From Rhodonellum sp041748555 (GTDB lineage: Bacteria; Bacteroidota; Bacteroidia; Cytophagales; Cyclobacteriaceae), in the NCBI GenBank assembly GCA_041748555.1, contig JBGTDA010000063.1:1-10505 (forward strand): a stretch of DNA of 10,505 nucleotides, given 5' to 3'. The translations under genes and the position numbers were made by a program. The notes under the pieces were generated by a model, which had not been told where the DNA came from, made no database searches, and saw only the letters and a program-made list of their open reading frames with translations. This document shows, in pieces, positions 1-6,888 of this stretch (the first letter of the stretch is position 1; the number at the start of each line of letters is the position of its first letter).

Positions 1-1
1 G

Positions 2-145
2 CTAAACAACTTCTCGCCAAAGGATATTATTGAAACCGCAAAATCAATTTACAAAATGAAAATATCAGGAAATTGGCACCTGTCTGAGATCACAGTCAAA
101 ACTAATGACCTTTTCAAGAAAATCGAAATAGGCAACCTAAAATAG
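2..145 (+). CDS. C-terminal fragment of an unrecognised protein (5' end outside the window)
   Basis: The second forward frame is open from the window edge for 47 codons and ends at TAG 143-145; the other two forward frames are broken by stops in this stretch. The fragment is rich in Lys, Ile and Asn and ends in KKIEIGNLK. I see no motif and do not recognise a family. The stop codon lies only a few bases before the point where group II intron homology begins (about 146-154). The ORF may therefore end naturally, or it may have been cut by the intron fragment and now end at a chance stop near the junction. An open stretch this short in AT-rich DNA could also arise by chance, so confidence is moderate. 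Confidence 0.4.
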   Translation, partial: LNNFSPKDIIETAKSIYKMKISGNWHLSEITVKTNDLFKKIEIGNLK

Positions 146-150
146 CGGCG

Positions 151-564
151 GAGTTAGGGTTTAAGCCCCGCTATTGTCCGACAAAAGACGGACTGAAACT
201 GATCACCGCTGCGTGTATGAGCGAATCTTCCAAGGTCTCAGTCAGGGATAAACTCAGGAAATTCTCGATAAGGAAATTCAGGGGAAACATCCAAGAGCTG
301 TCGTCTGCTATCAATGTCATGATAAAGGGCTGGATCAACTATTACTGCAAGTTCCACAAATGGACAACAGTAGGATTATGGTATTGGCTGAACAAGAAAC
401 TGATAGAGTGGAAGATGGCTCAGAAACGGAGACTGGGTAAAAGGAAAGCAATCAGGTGGTTGGAAACAGTCTACCGAGGAAAGCCAAATCTCTTCGCCCA
501 CTGGCAACTGGTACCACCAACCCTTGGTAAAAACAGGAGACCTGACTTTGGAAGCGCCGTGTGA
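151..564 (+). pseudogene. Group II intron reverse transcriptase/maturase, N-terminally truncated
   Basis: The frame is open for about 137 codons and matches the C-terminal thumb/X region of group II intron RTs (GIIM maturase-specific domain). Visible hallmarks are LGFKPR at the start, the conserved GWINYY at 328-345, a basic stretch around KRRLGKRK, and NLFAHWQL near the end. The catalytic palm motif (YADD) and all fingers are absent, so it cannot reverse transcribe. No HNH endonuclease domain follows. The first ATG in frame is at 217, inside the domain, and is unlikely to be a true start. The frame ends at TGA 562-564, inside domain V, a layout that I recall from some bacterial intron classes. 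The surviving frame has no internal stop or frameshift, so the truncation looks fairly recent or the piece is young. Confidence 0.85.
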
Positions 565-588
565 TGGGAGACTATCACGCACGGTGCT
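553..588 (+). ncRNA. Group II intron domain V hairpin
   Basis: The RNA folds as a 9-bp lower stem (553-561 with 580-588, one G-U pair), a two-nucleotide CG bulge at 578-579, a 6-bp upper stem (562-567 with 572-577, one G-U pair) and a GAGA tetraloop of the GNRA type at 568-571. The AGC catalytic triad is at 553-555. These are the invariant features of the group II intron active site, and none is damaged. Confidence 0.88.
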
Positions 589-590
589 GT

Positions 591-627
591 GAGAGGTTTG
601 GGGTGAAATTCCCCTTACCTACTCGAC
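591..627 (+). ncRNA. Group II intron domain VI with bulged branch-point adenosine
   Basis: GAG 591-593 pairs with CTC 622-624, AGGT 594-597 with ACCT 617-620, and GGGG 600-603 with CCCC 611-614. This leaves A621 as a single bulged base in the 3' strand, the position expected of the lariat branch point. If the intron ends in AC at 626-627, A621 is seven positions from the end, as expected for the family. The domain therefore looks intact and defines the 3' splice site. Confidence 0.8.
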
Positions 628-790
628 ATATTTTAAATGCCTGTTGCTAATTATTTATAGCTCATCAAGTTAAATATCAGGTGCTGGATCATGAACACGA
701 GGGGATAAGTGGATGGTGGAGGGAATTAGGAGGCTAATTGTTTGAAATACCCGTTTCTACCTCTAAAACTCACTCCTCTCTAAAAAATCC
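628..790. other. Intergenic spacer after the intron remnant
   Basis: No coding frame is recognisable. If the intron fragment was inserted into a gene, the bases from 628 would be the downstream flank, but the spacer does not visibly continue the upstream ORF. A small palindrome, AATTAG-gagg-CTAATT at 724-739, lies between the intron and the 3' end of the DinB-like gene. It has no T-run on either side, so it is a weak terminator candidate at best. Confidence 0.5.
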
Positions 791-1342
791 TTAATTGTAA
801 TTGATCTCCGCCAATACCTCCTTTGCCTGATCTACATGTCGTTTTTCATGGGAGACAATGATGTCAAAGGCCTTTTCGAGGGAATACACGATCAGTCGGT
901 TTACGGGGGAGTGGATAATAACCTTTTTCTGCACGAAAGGCTCCATCTCCCGGAACCAATGTATCAGTTCCTGTTGGTGTTTTTGAAATTCGGCTATAAT
1001 ATCACCCGCTTTTTCATTTGCCGAAGGTTCCCACAGCGGAAAGGTCTTCACTTTTTTTCTGTCACCGTCCGAAACTGATTTATAGATGGCATTGCCGAGC
1101 AATTTGGGGAAAAGGCCGATTTTTGCGATAAAAGCTCCGTGGAAGGTGCCGGCTTCAAGTTTTTGAAAAATAGGGAAATAGCTGCTGTTGACCTTGATAA
1201 GATGGTCAAGGTTTTCTGCAATACTCCAACTTTGTGAATTCGTTCTTAAATAAATCTTTTCATGTGCCACATCTCCAAATGTGTGGATTACCTCCTCGTT
1301 GATTTCATGAAGTTCTTTTATCCAAAGCTCCTGTTTTTCCAT
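791..1342 (-). CDS. DinB family protein (putative metal-dependent hydrolase/transferase fold)
   Basis: The 183-residue protein has the size and pattern of the DinB/YfiT four-helix bundle superfamily. Three histidines sit where the family binds a divalent metal: H47 in the helix reading ENLDHLIKV, and H165 and H169 in the C-terminal SHEKRHVDQA helix. The preceding SWSIAENLDHL segment is the typical N-terminal signature. Related proteins are thiol-dependent S-transferases or damage-inducible proteins of unknown reaction, so the substrate cannot be named. It is probably cytoplasmic, as no signal peptide is visible. The ATG at 1342 gives MEKQELWIKEL; there is no Shine-Dalgarno sequence upstream, as is usual in Bacteroidota. 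The gene stands alone, divergent from the DUF5916 gene across 140 bp and convergent with the intron remnant. Confidence 0.82.
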   Translation of the reverse strand: MEKQELWIKELHEINEEVIHTFGDVAHEKIYLRTNSQSWSIAENLDHLIKVNSSYFPIFQKLEAGTFHGAFIAKIGLFPKLLGNAIYKSVSDGDRKKVKTFPLWEPSANEKAGDIIAEFQKHQQELIHWFREMEPFVQKKVIIHSPVNRLIVYSLEKAFDIIVSHEKRHVDQAKEVLAEINYN

Positions 1343-1482
1343 GAGTAATGATTTAGCTTTTGTTTAGGAAAGGACAAGTTAAGAATTCATTCTGCTTAGC
1401 CTTATAAAAACATTGGACCATTGATCAAAATAGGACCCAATTTGTAAGAAATTATTGGTTATATCACATTCAATTCAATGAT

Positions 1483-3666
1483 TTGGGTATAAAAATTCCA
1501 TTAACCATATCGATATTTTTCCTCCTTTCTTTCCTGACTTTGGCACAGGAAAGAAAGGAGATCACCGCTTACAGACTCTCGGAGGTGGAGGAGATAGTCC
1601 TGGATGGAAGATTGAGCGAATCCTTCTGGCAAAACATCAGTCCTGCATCCGGGTTTCGACAGCAGGAACCTGTTCCCGGAAGATTGGCGACGGAACAGAC
1701 GGAGGTCCGTGTAGCTTTTGATGATCAATACCTTTATTTAGGTGCCGTTTTTCACGACAGTGAACCGGAAAAAATCACGGCATTTCAACGAAGAAGGGAT
1801 GAAGAACTTGGAACTGATGACCGCTTTGTTTTTATACTGGATACTTATAATGATCAAAGGTCAGCCTATTATTTCGAAACAAACCCATTGGGAATGATGG
1901 GTGATGGAATCCTCCGTGTGGGGCAGGGTACTTCCCTGAACAAAGCCTGGAACGGGATCTGGCGTGCTTGGGTAACCCGACATGCAGGAGGCTGGTCAGT
2001 GGAGATCAGGATTCCCTTTATGACCCTCAATTTTGACCCTTCTAAAGATACTTGGGGTATCAATTTTCTGAGAACCATCCGCAGGAAAAACGAAGAGACA
2101 CTTTGGACCGGTTTCAGGAGGAATGAAGGAATAGAGCGTCCTCAGGATGCCGGTAAACTTGTAGGATTAAGCGAAATAAACCAGGGCATTGGTCTGGAAG
2201 CCATTCCTTATGGAATCGTTACAAGGATAAATCTAAGAGACGAAATAGAGGGTCCGATGGAAACCCAAACCACTTTTAAAGTAGGAGGTGAATTGAATTA
2301 TAACATCAACCCCAACTTGAAGGCCGGAATAACCGTCAACACGGATTTTGCAGAGACTGAGGTGGATGATAGGCAGATCAACCTGACCAGATTTCCTCTT
2401 TTTTTTCCGGAAAGAAGGGGGTTTTTTCTGGAAGGGGCCAATATCTTTCTCTTTGCTCCCTCAAGCAATCCGAATCCATATTTTAGCAGGAGAGTAGGAC
2501 TACAGGATGGAAGACCTATCCCCATCAGGTATGGAGGAAGATTAATCGGGAGGATAAAGAACACTGATGTTGGATTTTTACAGGTCCGTACCGGTGAGGA
2601 TGCTGAAAGACCCGGAGAGAATTTTACAGTGGGAAGGGTGATTCAGAACATATCCGATGAAAGTACAGTCGGAATAATCTATACCAGGAGAGAAACGGAC
2701 GGTGACAGTGTACAACATACATTGGGAGCGGACATCGGTCTGAATACTTCCAAATTCTTGGGAAACAAGAATCTGCAATTTGAGGCTTTCTTTGCCGGAC
2801 ATACAGAAACTTCCTTCGGAGACGAAAGCTCACTAATGGATCGCTCGGTGAGAGGTGGAAGAATCAATTTTCCCAATGCACCATGGGAAGGACATGTTTC
2901 TTACCGGGAGTTTGGAGTCAATTATGAACCTGCTGTGGGATTTGCTCCGAGGGTGGGATTCAGGAGGCTACAGCCAACGGTAACCTATAGGCCTTTAATG
3001 GAAAACAGCAATATTATCCGTGAATTACTTTGGGAATATGATTTTGAATACCTTATGCTGATGGATTGGCGTCCGGCAACGGTCAACCACAAAATCACCT
3101 TTCTTGGAATCAGGTTTGAAACAGGAGATGAGTTTGAGGCAAGAATAACAAATAACTATGAATTTCTGGATTTGCCGTTCGACATCCTGAGAGACAATCA
3201 ATTCGTCGTTCCAATCGGAATTTACCGCAATTGGGGCTGGGATATAAGTTTGAAAACAGCCGGATTCCGTAGGTTTGGAGCATCAATCGAATATGCCAGG
3301 ACGGGTTTTTGGACCGGTAACCAAACATCTCTTGTCGCGGATTTATTCCTGAGGCCTTTTGTGGGACTGAATATGACTGCCACTTACGCCAATAGTAGAG
3401 TTAAACTTTTGGAAGGGGAGTTTGACACGCATCTTTTCCGCCTGGTATCGGGGTATGACTTTTCTCCCTGGGTGTCGATCAATTTTAATATTCAGTATGA
3501 TAATGTTACAGAATTTTTGGGAACCAACACCAGATTTTCTTGGATAATCAGTCCGGGAAATACTTTTTTTGTGGTCTACAACCACAATTATCAAAAGTTT
3601 GAGGAAAGATTTCTGACATCGGAAAACAGAACCAATATAAAATTTGCCTACACTTTTAGATTTTAA
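1483..3666 (+). CDS. DUF5916 outer-membrane beta-barrel protein with N-terminal CBM9-like domain
   Basis: The 727-residue protein starts with a signal peptide (MGIKIPLTISIFFLL..., probable cleavage after TLA at residue 21). Residues about 28-225 resemble the CBM9-like beta-sandwich domain that accompanies DUF5916 (LDGRLSESFWQ, DDRFVFILDTYND, WSVEIRIPF). From about 235 to the end the sequence is DUF5916, a predicted outer-membrane barrel. Its hallmark is at 294-318: VDDRQINLTRFPLFFPERRG followed by FFLEG. Alternating aromatic strands and a terminal Phe (FAYTFRF) fit BAM-dependent insertion. The function of the family is not established; transport or binding of a carbohydrate or peptide is a guess. 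The start is TTG at 1483. The only nearby ATG (1478) is out of frame and stops after four codons, and the frame has no ATG or GTG back to the stop at 1405. The ABC exporter follows after 89 bp on the same strand. Confidence 0.85.
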   Translation: MGIKIPLTISIFFLLSFLTLAQERKEITAYRLSEVEEIVLDGRLSESFWQNISPASGFRQQEPVPGRLATEQTEVRVAFDDQYLYLGAVFHDSEPEKITAFQRRRDEELGTDDRFVFILDTYNDQRSAYYFETNPLGMMGDGILRVGQGTSLNKAWNGIWRAWVTRHAGGWSVEIRIPFMTLNFDPSKDTWGINFLRTIRRKNEETLWTGFRRNEGIERPQDAGKLVGLSEINQGIGLEAIPYGIVTRINLRDEIEGPMETQTTFKVGGELNYNINPNLKAGITVNTDFAETEVDDRQINLTRFPLFFPERRGFFLEGANIFLFAPSSNPNPYFSRRVGLQDGRPIPIRYGGRLIGRIKNTDVGFLQVRTGEDAERPGENFTVGRVIQNISDESTVGIIYTRRETDGDSVQHTLGADIGLNTSKFLGNKNLQFEAFFAGHTETSFGDESSLMDRSVRGGRINFPNAPWEGHVSYREFGVNYEPAVGFAPRVGFRRLQPTVTYRPLMENSNIIRELLWEYDFEYLMLMDWRPATVNHKITFLGIRFETGDEFEARITNNYEFLDLPFDILRDNQFVVPIGIYRNWGWDISLKTAGFRRFGASIEYARTGFWTGNQTSLVADLFLRPFVGLNMTATYANSRVKLLEGEFDTHLFRLVSGYDFSPWVSINFNIQYDNVTEFLGTNTRFSWIISPGNTFFVVYNHNYQKFEERFLTSENRTNIKFAYTFRF

Positions 3667-3755
3667 ATGGCAATCCAGGTTTCTAAAGAACTAATTAAAT
3701 AACGGTTGATGTTGTGTATTAACTTTTAAAGATTTACCCATCATTTATTTGTTTT

Positions 3756-5501
3756 ATGTCCAAACCACAAGAAAATCGGGTCACTATGGCCCATGTATTT
3801 AAAACCATCATCTGGCCTAGAAGAAGACAGCTCTTTCTGGGACTTTTTCTAATCATCATCAGCAGACTGTCGGGTTTGATCTTGCCTGGTGCGAGTAAAT
3901 ACCTGATAGACAATGTGATTCCAAGCAATGATCTTCAGCTTCTAAAATGGCTGATATTGGGCGTTGTTGCTGCCATTGTGATCCAGGCTACAACCTCCTA
4001 TGCATTGACTCAAATACTAAGTGTAGAAGCACAAAACCTGATATCAAAACTGAGAGCACAGGTGCAAAGCCATATCATCAAGCTGCCGATCAGGTTTTTC
4101 GACAATACAAAAACAGGTGAGCTGGTTTCCCGGATCATGACCGATGTGGAAGGTGTCAGGAATCTGGTGGGTACGGGATTTGCCCAAATGGTCGGCGGGA
4201 TTCTTACTTCCATCATCTCTCTTTTTTTATTGATTGCCATCAGTCCGATGATGACTTTGTATGTCTTGGTGCCGGTAGCAGTTTTTGGTATAGTTTCCCT
4301 TAAGGCCTTCGGGAAAATAAGACCGATTTTTAGAGAAAGAGGAAAAATCAACGCTGAGGTTACCGGTCGTTTGACAGAAACTTTGGGCGGTATCAGGGTG
4401 ATCAAAGGATTCAATGCTGAGGCTCAGGAGATAAAATCGTTTGAAGAAGGTGTGGAGCGACTTTTCCTAAATGTGAAAGCCAGCTTGACCTCAACCAGTT
4501 TTGTGACTTCTGCAGCCACGCTATTGCTTGGGTTGGCTTCAGCGGGTATTATGGGGATGGGTGGTTATATGATTATGGATGGTCAGATGACATTCGGGGA
4601 TTTCCTTGCCTTCACCCTTTATCTTGGATTTATGATAGCGCCGATCGTGCAGATGAGTAATATCGGTAGCCAGCTGACAGAGGCATTTGCGGGATTGGAC
4701 AGGACAGAGGAAATCATGAATACGCCACTGGAAGATGCCGGAGGAAAAAGGACGCTTCGGTTGCCAAATATTGTTGGAGACATTCAGTTTGAAAATGTTT
4801 CTTTTGCATATGAAGAAGGTAAGGAAGTGGTAAAAAATATCAGCTTTCAGGCACCTGCAGGATCGGTTACCGCATTGGTAGGAACTTCAGGTTCCGGAAA
4901 AACCACCATTGCAGGTTTGGCGGCATCATTCCTTAATCCGGATTCCGGGTTTATTTCTGTAGATGGAAATGATTTGGGTCAAATTTCCCTCGACAGCTAT
5001 CGCTCCCAGTTGGGCGTGGTTTTACAGGATGATTTTTTGTTTGAAGGGACGATAAAGGAAAACATGCTCTTTCCAAGGCCTGATGCTTCCGAAGAGCGTT
5101 TGCTTCAAGCTGTAAATGCTGCCCATGTTCAGGAATTCACTGATAGGTTCGAAAATGGTTTGGATACCCTGATCGGCGAAAGGGGAGTTAAATTGTCAGG
5201 GGGACAAAGGCAGCGCATCGCCATTGCCCGGGCAATTTTGGCAGATCCAAGAATATTGATTTTGGATGAGGCAACCTCCAATCTAGATACAGAAAGCGAG
5301 ACGCTTATCCAGTCCAGTTTAAAGAAACTGATGCAGGGAAGAACAACTTTTGTCATTGCCCATAGATTAAGCACAATCCGTCAGGCCGATCAGATTTTGG
5401 TCATCGAGCAGGGTGAAATTGTGGAAAGAGGAAAACATGATGAACTGATAGCCAAAGAAGGAAGGTATTATCAGCTTTACACCTATCAGGCGAGGATTTA
5501 A
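3756..5501 (+). CDS. ABC exporter, fused permease and ATPase (MsbA/lipid- or drug-export type)
   Basis: The 581-residue half-transporter is of normal length for a type IV ABC exporter and would act as a homodimer in the inner membrane. The N-terminal membrane domain (about 20-305) has roughly six hydrophobic segments and the usual FFDNTKTGELVSR coupling region near residue 114. The ATPase domain (about 340-581) is complete: Walker A GTSGSGKT 376-383, Q-loop Q424, signature LSGGQ 480-484, Walker B ILILDE 500-505, D-loop SNLD 508-511 and H-loop H536. All catalytic residues are present. Substrate cannot be read from sequence; the lipid A flippase MsbA and multidrug exporters share this architecture. 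The ATG at 3756 gives MSKPQENRVTMAHVF; a second in-frame ATG at 3786 is possible. It lies 89 bp after the DUF5916 gene and may be co-transcribed with it, although the gap leaves room for a promoter. Confidence 0.9.
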   Translation: MSKPQENRVTMAHVFKTIIWPRRRQLFLGLFLIIISRLSGLILPGASKYLIDNVIPSNDLQLLKWLILGVVAAIVIQATTSYALTQILSVEAQNLISKLRAQVQSHIIKLPIRFFDNTKTGELVSRIMTDVEGVRNLVGTGFAQMVGGILTSIISLFLLIAISPMMTLYVLVPVAVFGIVSLKAFGKIRPIFRERGKINAEVTGRLTETLGGIRVIKGFNAEAQEIKSFEEGVERLFLNVKASLTSTSFVTSAATLLLGLASAGIMGMGGYMIMDGQMTFGDFLAFTLYLGFMIAPIVQMSNIGSQLTEAFAGLDRTEEIMNTPLEDAGGKRTLRLPNIVGDIQFENVSFAYEEGKEVVKNISFQAPAGSVTALVGTSGSGKTTIAGLAASFLNPDSGFISVDGNDLGQISLDSYRSQLGVVLQDDFLFEGTIKENMLFPRPDASEERLLQAVNAAHVQEFTDRFENGLDTLIGERGVKLSGGQRQRIAIARAILADPRILILDEATSNLDTESETLIQSSLKKLMQGRTTFVIAHRLSTIRQADQILVIEQGEIVERGKHDELIAKEGRYYQLYTYQARI

Positions 5502-5575
5502 AGACCACCGAAATTTGGAAATGGCTAAACGTGTCGAACAGTTGAATTGTTGAACTGCAAAAACCGGGAAGCGGT

Positions 5576-5607
5576 AACCTAGGAGGTTTCTCAAAACCTC
5601 CTAGGTT
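5576..5607. terminator. Perfect 14-bp hairpin, probable bidirectional terminator or dispersed repeat
   Basis: AACCTAGGAGGTTT (5576-5589) pairs without mismatch with AAACCTCCTAGGTT (5594-5607) across the loop CTCA. It lies 75 bp after the ABC exporter stop codon, between convergent genes, where a terminator is expected. No clear T-tract follows on either strand beyond the T's of the stem itself, so it may instead be a REP-like intergenic palindrome. A role in 3'-end formation or RNA protection is inference. Confidence 0.5.
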
Positions 5608-5714
5608 TGTTGGAAAAGTGTCAATTTAATTCATCAGGGGAAAAGAACTCCCATTTTGACGTGTCACGTCCGACAGTTTTTTGATTAAATTAATCTGCCA
5701 CCGAAGGTAGCCTT

Positions 5715-5802
5715 ACTTCATTATTCAACATTTACCAATCTTCATTCGATATTCAAAAAAAGGAATAATGAATGATGAACTAAGAATAATGAATAATGAA
5801 GT
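5715..5802. repeat. 88-bp imperfect inverted repeat (MITE- or REP-like)
   Basis: The outer 13 bases of each side are perfect inverted repeats: ACTTCATTATTCA at 5715-5727 and TGAATAATGAAGT at 5790-5802. The inner ends (about 5741-5754 and 5763-5776) also pair at 11 of 14 positions, while the middle of the arms is diverged. An A-rich loop of 8 nt (5755-5762) separates the arms. The right arm carries short direct repeats of AATAATGA. It contains no ORF, which fits a small non-autonomous or REP-like element. No target duplication is evident. Confidence 0.45.
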
Positions 5803-5833
5803 CATCCGGCATCGGTCTTCCGACTTCCCAACT

Positions 5834-6811
5834 TCACGAAAGAGATTGGTTTTCTCTTGAAGCCAATTCAAGAATCCGATCATATTCATCAGGTTCCAGA
5901 TCTTTGAAGAAATAGTGGATAGGATTGATGAAAATGCCGTCTTTAAGGATTTCATAATGGACATGCGGAGCAGTGGAAGAACCGGTATTCCCAACAGTCC
6001 CTATTTGGTCTCCACGTTTGATTTTTTGACCCGGCCTAACCTTGAACTCATTCATATGGGCATATCGGGAAAGGAAACCATATCCATGGTCTATTTCCAC
6101 GAATTTTCCATAACCACCTAAATCGGTTTTGACTCTGAAAACAACACCATCTCCTGTTGCATAAATCGGAGTTCCCTGCGGAGCTGCAAAATCAACACCG
6201 TTATGCATTTTGATCACTTTCAGGATGGGGTGCAGCCTCATGCCATAGCCGGAGGCCAAAAGCTCCAAATCCTCATTAAATATCGGTTGAATTGCCGGAA
6301 TGGAAGCCCAGTATTCTTCTTTGTTCAATGCAAGATTGGAAACCTCATCATAGGAAACGGATTGGACATACAGGTGCCTTTTGAGATTGTCGACTTTTTC
6401 CAGTAATCCCACTATAAGTGATTCCTGATCAAGTCCTTTTTGTCTGACCTCTCTGAATTTTTCAGAACCACCGACTCCTGCATTTCTGACTGATTTGGGT
6501 AAGGGTTCTGTTTCAAATATTACCCGGTAAAGATTGTCATCCCGATGTTGGAGGTCCGACAACATGGCATTCATCCGGTTGACTTCTTCTTCAGTTTTCT
6601 GGTAATAATAAAGAAGCTCCTTATTCTCCCTTTTTAGAAGCAATTCCTTTGGGCTGTCAAAATATAGGCTGAAAAAAAGCAGCATTGTCACTGCCAGAAT
6701 AGTTGCCAAAGAGAGAAAACCCAAGGCATTCAGAAGAATATCCCACCTGCTTTTGGTGTATCTTTCGTATTTGCTGGTTTTCGGGTCGTAGTAATATTTT
6801 ATTCTACTCAT
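5834..6811 (-). CDS. M23 family metallopeptidase, membrane-anchored (peptidoglycan endopeptidase)
   Basis: With the start at ATG 6811 the protein has 325 residues: a basic cytoplasmic tail, one membrane helix (about 24-50), a coiled coil (about 53-95) and a C-terminal LytM/M23 domain (about 185-300). Zinc ligands are H203 and D207 (HNGVD) and H285 of HVH; H252 (YAHM) and H283 are the catalytic histidines. All are present, so it should be an active peptidoglycan peptidase facing the periplasm. Upstream in-frame ATG 6883 would add 24 residues, but that stretch covers the likely promoter; MSRIKYYYDPKTSKYERY is the N-terminus I recall for this Bacteroidota subfamily. No Shine-Dalgarno sequence is visible. 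It is divergent from alaS across 117 bp. The role is presumably in cell-wall remodelling during growth or division. Confidence 0.88.
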   Translation of the reverse strand: MSRIKYYYDPKTSKYERYTKSRWDILLNALGFLSLATILAVTMLLFFSLYFDSPKELLLKRENKELLYYYQKTEEEVNRMNAMLSDLQHRDDNLYRVIFETEPLPKSVRNAGVGGSEKFREVRQKGLDQESLIVGLLEKVDNLKRHLYVQSVSYDEVSNLALNKEEYWASIPAIQPIFNEDLELLASGYGMRLHPILKVIKMHNGVDFAAPQGTPIYATGDGVVFRVKTDLGGYGKFVEIDHGYGFLSRYAHMNEFKVRPGQKIKRGDQIGTVGNTGSSTAPHVHYEILKDGIFINPIHYFFKDLEPDEYDRILELASRENQSLS

Positions 6812-6834
6812 TATAATTTGCGTGCTAAATCTTC

Positions 6835-6842
6835 TAATTTTG
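6835..6842 (+). promoter_or_regulatory. Candidate Bacteroidota -7 box for alaS
   Basis: TAATTTTG matches TAnnTTTG exactly and lies 86 bp before the alaS ATG, which would give a leader of roughly 80 nt. A TTG at 6818-6820 is only 14 bp upstream, closer than the usual 19-21 bp for the -33 element, so the assignment is tentative. Confidence 0.35.
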
Positions 6843-6880
6843 TAGCCCTTAAGGGACTTTAAAGGTAAACTTTTGGTCCA

Positions 6881-6888
6881 CAAAGATA
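6881..6888 (-). promoter_or_regulatory. Candidate Bacteroidota -7 box for the M23 peptidase gene
   Basis: On the minus strand this reads TATCTTTG, an exact TAnnTTTG match. It is about 70 bp upstream of the preferred start at 6811, giving a leader near 65 nt. It lies just upstream of, and overlaps, the alternative ATG 6883, which argues against that start. No clear TTG is found 19-21 bp upstream. Confidence 0.35.

Larger units (their letters stand above)
146..627 (+). mobile_element. 5'-truncated group II intron (RT C-terminus plus domains V and VI)
   Basis: This is the 3' end of a bacterial group II intron. It holds the maturase end of the intron reverse transcriptase, followed by RNA domains V and VI in the correct order and spacing. 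Domains I-III, most of the RT palm and fingers and the 5' splice site are missing, because a different ORF occupies the bases upstream of about 146. The left boundary is estimated from where RT-like sequence (LGFKPR, from codon 154) begins. The right boundary at 627 is set by the domain VI fold: bulged A621 lies seven positions from a terminal AC. The remnant cannot self-splice alone. It could have arisen by incomplete reverse transcription during retrohoming or by recombination or deletion. Confidence 0.85.
5502..5833. other. Convergent intergenic region rich in inverted repeats
   Basis: This 332-bp gap lies between the 3' ends of the ABC exporter gene and the M23 peptidase gene, and I see no credible coding frame in it. 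It holds a perfect 14-bp hairpin (5576-5607), two 13-nt odd palindromes (5658-5670 and 5683-5695) and an 88-bp imperfect inverted repeat (5715-5802). The stretch at 5810-5835 (ggtcttccgacttcccaac and flanks) is low in complexity. The T6 run at 5677-5682, after a short GACG/CGTC stem, is a further weak terminator candidate. Confidence 0.6.

Noticed and set aside
217..564. A free-standing 115-residue gene starting at ATG 217
   Set aside because: RT homology continues in frame upstream of the ATG to about 151, so the ATG is an internal methionine of a truncated maturase domain, not a gene start.
1413..1444. TTG-N21-CCAATTTG as a promoter for the DUF5916 gene
   Set aside because: The spacing is acceptable, but the -7 box lacks both bases of TA, so the match is too weak to list as a feature.
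3744..3751. TTTATTTG just before the ABC exporter ATG as a -7 box for a leaderless transcript
   Set aside because: The box has one mismatch and no TTG lies 19-21 bp upstream; AT-rich sequence gives such matches easily.
4010..4414. A 134-codon minus-strand open frame inside the ABC exporter
   Set aside because: It is antisense to the membrane domain of a well-supported gene and has no recognisable domain, so it is a shadow frame.
6812..6883. A 349-residue version of the M23 peptidase starting at ATG 6883
   Set aside because: The extra 24 residues precede the typical MSRIKYYYDP start and their DNA holds both candidate -7 boxes or their edges, so the start at 6811 is preferred.
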